In this document: piece by piece, positions 58,578-64,000 of the stretch | How positions within the stretch are numbered: the first letter of the stretch is position 1 | How the letters are laid out: every line of letters starts with the position of its first letter | Origin: Desulfobacterales bacterium | GTDB taxonomy: Bacteria > Desulfobacterota > Desulfobacteria > Desulfobacterales > Desulfosarcinaceae | DNA length: 64,000 nt | Direction: 5' to 3' | NCBI GenBank assembly: GCA_016218685.1 | Contig: JACRDD010000035.1 | Coordinates: 30,994-94,993, forward strand | Program-made: the position numbers and the translations under genes | Notes under the pieces: model-generated | What the model was told of the DNA's origin: nothing | Databases searched by the model: none | What the model saw: the letters and a program-made list of their open reading frames with translations, nothing else

Positions 58578-61016
58578 ATAGCACCCGAGGCTGTTCCCGC
58601 CTGTGACCTGTGCGGACTACCCGTGCGGTCCAATGCTTTCACGGCAGATTACGGCGAGCGCACCTATCGCTATTGCTGCGCCGGCTGCCGCATGGTCTTC
58701 GCCATGCTCATGGAGGCGACCGAAAGCCCCGATCCGAATCGCTTCAAGCAGAGCGAACTCTATCGTCGCTGCGTGGCCGCCGGCGTGGTGCCGGCATCGG
58801 CAGCGGAGTTGGCCGGGCTGTCCGCCGATGGCCCTGCGCGTGCCGCGCCGGCCCCGGACGAAGCCGCCCATTTGCTGCCCTTCGAAGAGCAGATCTCCGG
58901 CATGTGGTGTCCGGCCTGCGCCTGGGTGATCGCCGCCGCCGTGGGCCGTTTGACCGGCGTGGCGGGCGTGCGTTGCGATTTCTCCACCGACCGCATGCGC
59001 GGCAGTTACGATCCGGTGCGGACGACGCCCCAAGAGATCCGGCGCGCAGTGCAAGCGCTGGGATATGGAATCGCCGCCGAAACGGACGGGGAGGGCCGTG
59101 GGCCATGGCGCCGCGAGTTTGTGCGCCTGATCGTGTCGGCCCTGTTGTCGGTCAATGTCATGATGCTCTCCTGGGCGCTTTACTCCGGCTTCTTTACGAC
59201 CCTCGGCAGCGAAGGGATCGGCTTTATCTCCTGGCCCATCGTGGTCATGGCCACGGCGGTGATGGCCTATGGCGGCGGCCCCTTGCTGCGCAAGGCCTGG
59301 TCGGGCCTGCGTCACGGCGCGCCGGGCATGGAACTGCTCATCGCCCTGGGGGCCGGCAGCGCCTATCTCTACAGCCTGGTCAACTGGCAACGGGGCAGCC
59401 TGCATCTTTACTTCGACACGGCCGCCATGCTGGTCACCTTGCTGCTCCTGGGCAAGTGGCTCGAGGCCCGCGCCAAGGAGCGCGTGCGCCGGGACCTGGA
59501 AGGGTTCCTGGCCCTGCGGCCCACCAAGGTGCGCATCTGGAACCAGGCTTTGCCCCAGGGACGCTATGCGGCCGCGGAACAGCTTATGGCCGGCGATTGC
59601 TTCCTGGTCGTGCCCGATGAGGTGGTGCCGGCCGACGGCCGGGTGGTTGCGGGCGGCGGCCGGGTAGATGCCTCGGCGGTCACCGGCGAGCCGCGGCCCG
59701 TGGCGCTGGGTGTCGGAGACAGCCTGGTCAGCGGCTGCCGCCTGATCGAGGGACGCATCGTGGCGCGCGCCGAGCGGGTCGGCGCCGAGGCCCTGCTGGG
59801 CCGGATGATCGACGTGGTGACGGCCTGCCTCTCCCAAAAAGGCAAATGGGAAAGCCGCACCGACCGCATCCTGCGCTGGTTCGTACCCCTGATTGCGTTG
59901 CTGGCCCTGGCCACCGGTCTGCTGGCATGGGCCTTTGGGCTGGCCCCGGAGCAGGCCCTGGTGCGGGCGGTCACGGTGCTGGTCATCGCCTGCCCCTGCG
60001 CCTTGGGCATCGCCATCCCCCTGGCCCGGGTGGCCGGGGTGGCCGGTGCCGGCCGGCAAGGCTTGCTGGTGCGGGATTTCGCGGCCTTTGAACAGGCCGG
60101 GCGGATCGACACCCTGATCCTGGACAAGACCGGCACCGTGACCCACGGCCGCTGGCGCGTGACGCGCATGGCCGTGGCATCCGGCATCTCTGCCGAGCAG
60201 GCGCTGGCCCTGGCTTGCGGTCTGGAAGAGGGCATCGATCACACCGTGGCCCGGGCCATCGACGCATATGGCCGCGCCCAGGGCGTGGCGCCCCGGCCGG
60301 TGACCCAAAGGGAGGCGCACCCGGAGGGGATCGCAGGCTGCATCCAGGAAGGCATGGCGCGTATCGGTACGCGGCGTTTCGCCGCCGGCAACGATGACAC
60401 GGAGAGCATGCCCCCGGAAGAGGGTTCGGCCCAGTCGGAAGTGCTCCTCGGCGTGGACGGCCGGCCATGGGCACGCTTTTACTTCGGCGACAGCCTGCGC
60501 GACGGCATGCGGGACCTGGTCGCGGCCCTGGAAGCCGCCGGCAAATCCGTGCTCCTGGTCTCCGGCGACACCCAGGCCGCCACCCGGCATGTGGCAACGG
60601 CCATCGGGGTGCGCCAGGCCCATGGCGATCTGCTGCCCCAGGCGAAGGCCGATCGGGTGCGCCGGCTGCAAACCGAGGGCCGGCGGGTGGCCATGGTGGG
60701 CGACGGCATCAACGACGCCCCGGCCCTGGCCCAGGCCGATCTGGGCGTGGCCGTCTACAACGGAACGGCCCTGGCCCAGCATGCCGCGGCCCTGACCCTC
60801 ATGGCCGGGAACCCGGCCCAATTGCAGCGCTTCTTTCCCTGGGCCGCCCGGGTGGAACGCACGGTGCGCCAGAATCTTTGGTGCGCCCTGGGTTACAACA
60901 TGATAAGCTTGCCCATCGCCATGGCCGGTCTGCTCACCCCTCTGGTGGCGGCGGCGGCCATGCTGCTGAGCAGTCTGACGGTTATCGGCAATACCTTTAG
61001 GCTCGTGCGACGATAA
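58578..61016 (+). CDS. Heavy-metal P1B-type ATPase (CcoI/FixI-like, probably Cu)
   Basis: N-terminal CDLCGLPV...YRYCCAGCRMVF, GMWCPACAW, IACPCALG, DKTGTVTHG, GDGINDAPAL. Only plausible start with SD (AAGGAG, 7 nt) is ATA 58578. Confidence 0.9.
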   Translation: MAPEAVPACDLCGLPVRSNAFTADYGERTYRYCCAGCRMVFAMLMEATESPDPNRFKQSELYRRCVAAGVVPASAAELAGLSADGPARAAPAPDEAAHLLPFEEQISGMWCPACAWVIAAAVGRLTGVAGVRCDFSTDRMRGSYDPVRTTPQEIRRAVQALGYGIAAETDGEGRGPWRREFVRLIVSALLSVNVMMLSWALYSGFFTTLGSEGIGFISWPIVVMATAVMAYGGGPLLRKAWSGLRHGAPGMELLIALGAGSAYLYSLVNWQRGSLHLYFDTAAMLVTLLLLGKWLEARAKERVRRDLEGFLALRPTKVRIWNQALPQGRYAAAEQLMAGDCFLVVPDEVVPADGRVVAGGGRVDASAVTGEPRPVALGVGDSLVSGCRLIEGRIVARAERVGAEALLGRMIDVVTACLSQKGKWESRTDRILRWFVPLIALLALATGLLAWAFGLAPEQALVRAVTVLVIACPCALGIAIPLARVAGVAGAGRQGLLVRDFAAFEQAGRIDTLILDKTGTVTHGRWRVTRMAVASGISAEQALALACGLEEGIDHTVARAIDAYGRAQGVAPRPVTQREAHPEGIAGCIQEGMARIGTRRFAAGNDDTESMPPEEGSAQSEVLLGVDGRPWARFYFGDSLRDGMRDLVAALEAAGKSVLLVSGDTQAATRHVATAIGVRQAHGDLLPQAKADRVRRLQTEGRRVAMVGDGINDAPALAQADLGVAVYNGTALAQHAAALTLMAGNPAQLQRFFPWAARVERTVRQNLWCALGYNMISLPIAMAGLLTPLVAAAAMLLSSLTVIGNTFRLVRR

Positions 61017-61018
61017 AG

Positions 61019-63877
61019 ATGAAAGCGTCTCCATCCATCAGCCCACCTTTCGATGAACTGGCCGCCCGCCTCCGGGGCGAAGTCTGGACCGATGCGCTAA
61101 GGCGCTACCAGTTGTCCACCGATGCCAGCATCTTCCGCAAGATGCCGGCGGCCGTGGTCTATCCGCGCTGCGCCGTAGATGTTCAGGAGACGGTGCGTTT
61201 TGCCGTGCGCCAGGGGCTGAGCGTGCACCCCCGGGGCGCGGGCAGCGGCTTGTGCGGCTCGGCCGTGGGCGACGGCATCGTGGTGGATTTCTCCAAGTAC
61301 ATGCACCGGCTGCTGCGCCTGGCGCCGGAGCAGGGCTGGTTCGAGTGCGAGCCGGGGTTTCGTCTCGGCGAGCTGGAGGCGGCCCTCAAGGGCAGCGGGT
61401 ACTGGTTTCCGCCTGACCCCTCCAGCGGCGAGTACGCCACCTTCGGCGGCATGTGCGCCACCAACGCCAGCGGCGCCCATTCGGTGAAGTACGGCAACGT
61501 GGCGGACTACCTGCTGGATGCCCAGGTGGTCTTCGCCGACGGTTCCCTGGAAATGCTGTCGGCGCTGCAGGCCGCCGACCCCGACAATCTGCCCCGGCCC
61601 CTGGCCCAGTTGGCCCGGCTTTACAAGCAACACGCCGCGGCCATCGAAGGGGCCTACCCGCCCATCGCCTGCAACGTGGCCGGCTATAACCTGCGCGGCT
61701 TGCTGGCCGATGGCCATCTGCGCTTGCACCGCCTGCTGTGCGGCGCCGAAGGCACGCTGGGAATCGCCACACGGCTGCGCCTGCGCCTGATCCCCAAGCC
61801 GGCGGCCGACACGCTGGTGGTGGCCTACTTCGACCATATCGTCCAGGCCGCCCGGGCCGTGCAGCAGGCCATGGCCTTGCAGCCCGCGGGCATCGAAGTG
61901 ATGGACAAATCGCTGCTGCGCCTGGCTTGCGATACGGATGCCGCCCTGCGCCGGGCGATTCCCGACGGCATCGACAACGTGCTGCTCATCGAATTCGACG
62001 GTCCGTCGGCCGAGGCGTGCGGCCGGCAAGCCGAAAGTCTGCGCCGGCAATTGGCCGACGACGGCGGGTGCCGCGCCGCGCATGTGGCCATTTCAGCCGA
62101 AGAAAAAGAGCGCTTCTGGGCCGTGCGCAAGGCGGCGGTGCCCACCTTGTACCGGCTCAAGGGCCGCCGCAAGATCCTGGCCCTGGTGGAGGACGCGGCC
62201 GTGCCCGTGGAGCGCCTGGTGCCTTACTTCGAGGGCATCTACGCGCTCTTCGAACGCCTTAAGGTGCCCTTCGTCATTTACGGCCACATCGCCAAGGGGC
62301 TGATGCACACCCGGCCGCTGCTTGATTTGAAGGATGCCCACGACCTGGCGCTGCTCAAACCCATTGCCGACGGCGTGTACGAACTGGTGGACGCCCTGGG
62401 CGGAACGGTCTCCGGCGAGCACGGCGACGGCCGTCTGCGCAGCGCCTACGTCAAACGCAAATATCCTTCGATCTACGAGCTCTTCGTGCGCACCAAACAG
62501 TTGCTCGATCCCCAGGCGGTGTTCAACCCCGAGATCAAGCTGCGCGACGATCCCCAGCAGATGACCCACAACCTGCGCTACGGTCGCGAGTACCGCGGCG
62601 AAACTTCGACCACCCTGCGCCTGAACTGGTCCGGGGCTTTCGCCGAAGAGGTGGAGCGCTGCCACGGCTGCTCCAAGTGCACCACCCTCACCACGGCCAC
62701 GCGCATGTGTCCGGTCTACAAGTTCACCCGGGACGAGGATGCCGCACCCAAGGCCAAGGCCAATGTGCTGCGTGCCTTGATCAGCGGCGTGGTGGAGCCA
62801 AAGGCGCTCTACAAGCAAGCGTTGCGCCGGGTGATGGCCCAGTGTGTCAACTGCGGCAGTTGTTACCTGGAGTGCCCCTCCAACGTGAACATCCCCAAGC
62901 TGGCCATGGAAGCCAAGGCCCAGTATGTGGCGCGCTATGGCGCCGCCTGGTCCGAGTGGCTGACGGCCCAGGTGGAGACGGCGGCCCGGTTGACCCACCC
63001 GCTGGACCCCGTGGCGGCCCCCCTGTGGGCCCATCCGTCGGCGACCCGGCTGGCGGCGCGCTGCTTCGGTCTGGCGCCCCAACGCCAGATGATTCGCTTC
63101 GACCGCCGGCCGCTCGCCAAGCGCCTGCCCGCAAGGATCGGCGGTTCCGGGCCGCGGGTGCTCTACTATGCCGGCTGTTACGCGGCCTACATCCGGCCGG
63201 GACTGGGCGAGGCCGCCGTGGGCGCGCTGCGCCGCATGGGGTGCCAGGTACATCTGCCGCTCCAGTTCTGCTGCGGGTTGCCCCAACTCTCCAAGGGCCT
63301 GACCGGTGCGGCACGGCGGGCTGTGCGCCGCAATCTGCAAAGCTGGGGCCGCCTGCTCTCCGAAGTCGATTATGTGGCCGTGACCTGCTCCTCCTGCGGT
63401 TATGCCTTGATGCAGGACTGGTCCTATCTCCTGGACCAGCGCCAGGCGGCCCAGGTGGCGGCCAAGACCACCCACATCTCCCATCTGATCCAGACCCATG
63501 GCCCGGCGCTCCCGCTGGGTGCCATCCCCAGCAAGCTGGCCTACCATCAACCCTGTCACCTGCGGCTGCAAGCCCAGGCCGCCAGTTCCCTTCACCTGCT
63601 GCGCCAAGTGCCCGGCGCCCGCCTGGTCGACTTGCAGGGTCACTGTTGCGGCATGGCCGGCAGTTGGGGCCTGCTGGCCCGCAACTACGACCTGAGCACC
63701 ACCATCGGCGCCGACATGGCCCACAAGCTGACCGCTTCGGGCGCCGACCTGGGCGTCACCGACTGTCCCACCTGCCAGATGCAGATGGAGCACCTGGGCC
63801 GCCAGCCCATCCGCCACCCCGTGGAGATCGTCTGGGCCAGCCTGCAAGCCGGCGCCGGCGAGCCCACGACGCTCTAA
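61019..63877 (+). CDS. FAD-binding and (Fe-S)-binding oxidoreductase (D-lactate/glycolate dehydrogenase-like with CCG domains)
   Basis: HPRGAGSGLCGSAVGDGIVVDFSKYM; FGGMCATNASGAHSVKYGN; CHGCSKC...CP, CVNCGSCYLECP; CCG LYYAGC...CCG, HQPCHLR...HCCGMAGSWG. Confidence 0.9.
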   Translation: MKASPSISPPFDELAARLRGEVWTDALRRYQLSTDASIFRKMPAAVVYPRCAVDVQETVRFAVRQGLSVHPRGAGSGLCGSAVGDGIVVDFSKYMHRLLRLAPEQGWFECEPGFRLGELEAALKGSGYWFPPDPSSGEYATFGGMCATNASGAHSVKYGNVADYLLDAQVVFADGSLEMLSALQAADPDNLPRPLAQLARLYKQHAAAIEGAYPPIACNVAGYNLRGLLADGHLRLHRLLCGAEGTLGIATRLRLRLIPKPAADTLVVAYFDHIVQAARAVQQAMALQPAGIEVMDKSLLRLACDTDAALRRAIPDGIDNVLLIEFDGPSAEACGRQAESLRRQLADDGGCRAAHVAISAEEKERFWAVRKAAVPTLYRLKGRRKILALVEDAAVPVERLVPYFEGIYALFERLKVPFVIYGHIAKGLMHTRPLLDLKDAHDLALLKPIADGVYELVDALGGTVSGEHGDGRLRSAYVKRKYPSIYELFVRTKQLLDPQAVFNPEIKLRDDPQQMTHNLRYGREYRGETSTTLRLNWSGAFAEEVERCHGCSKCTTLTTATRMCPVYKFTRDEDAAPKAKANVLRALISGVVEPKALYKQALRRVMAQCVNCGSCYLECPSNVNIPKLAMEAKAQYVARYGAAWSEWLTAQVETAARLTHPLDPVAAPLWAHPSATRLAARCFGLAPQRQMIRFDRRPLAKRLPARIGGSGPRVLYYAGCYAAYIRPGLGEAAVGALRRMGCQVHLPLQFCCGLPQLSKGLTGAARRAVRRNLQSWGRLLSEVDYVAVTCSSCGYALMQDWSYLLDQRQAAQVAAKTTHISHLIQTHGPALPLGAIPSKLAYHQPCHLRLQAQAASSLHLLRQVPGARLVDLQGHCCGMAGSWGLLARNYDLSTTIGADMAHKLTASGADLGVTDCPTCQMQMEHLGRQPIRHPVEIVWASLQAGAGEPTTL

Positions 63878-63928
63878 ATTTTGTGTTGTTTCGGCCGCAT
63901 CGATTTGCTATGAAGGGCGCCACATCAC

Positions 63929-64000
63929 GGGGATGTAGCTCAGTTGGGAGAGCGCGGCGTTCGCAACGCCGAGGTCAGGGGTTCGATCCCCCTCATCTCC
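63929..64000 (+). tRNA. tRNA-Ala(CGC), 3' end cut by window edge
   Basis: GGGGATG TA GCTCAGTTGGGAGAGC CGGCG TTCGCAA CGCCG AGGGG TTCGATC CCCCT CATCTCC; G3:U70 pair present. Confidence 0.95.

Noticed and set aside
58617-61034. 805-aa minus-strand ORF opposite the P-type ATPase
   Set aside because: Shadow ORF; all diagnostic ATPase motifs are on the plus strand
62093-63847. 584-aa minus-strand ORF opposite the FAD/Fe-S oxidoreductase
   Set aside because: Shadow ORF; Fe-S and CCG motifs are on the plus strand
1-64000. CRISPR array, transposase or prophage genes
   Set aside because: None seen; no regularly spaced repeats and no integrase, transposase or phage structural proteins among the ORFs

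Overview
The window is about 64 kb of a GC-rich bacterial chromosome. Gene content and gene order suggest an anaerobic, probably sulfate-reducing Desulfobacterota-like organism; this is inferred from content only, no search was run. It is mostly dense housekeeping and catabolic operons. Main blocks: (i) a branched-chain-amino-acid-type (Liv) ABC transporter operon with an acyl-CoA ligase inserted in it and a zinc-ribbon tail on LivM; (ii) a propionyl/acetyl-CoA synthetase; (iii) divergent class III (nrdDG) and class II (nrdJ) ribonucleotide reductases with a textbook tandem NrdR box, while nrdR itself lies about 23 kb away; (iv) a TetR-linked operon encoding SCP2, two DUF2148 proteins, an acyl-CoA ligase, an acyl-CoA dehydrogenase, a thiolase and an SDR, ending in an eroded epimerase and a small AT-rich insertion; (v) a putative sigma54-driven pair, a haem-less cytochrome-like protein and a triple-rhodanese lipoprotein; (vi) gltX/tRNA-Gln, rpmF-ACAD-fabG-acpP-fabF, rpiB-glyA-dCMP deaminase-nrdR-ribDEBAH-nusB-MBL; (vii) a decayed defence-like locus (HsdR fragment plus amber-interrupted AAA_4/Schlafen-like gene); (viii) ispG-proS-rsh; (ix) a carboxylesterase, a multi-PAS histidine kinase and an unusual ALDH::Fe-ADH fusion; (x) an unknown 738-aa protein, a CcoI-like P1B ATPase that appears to start at ATA, and a Dld/GlpC-type FAD/Fe-S oxidoreductase, followed by tRNA-Ala. 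No CRISPR array, intact transposon or prophage was seen.
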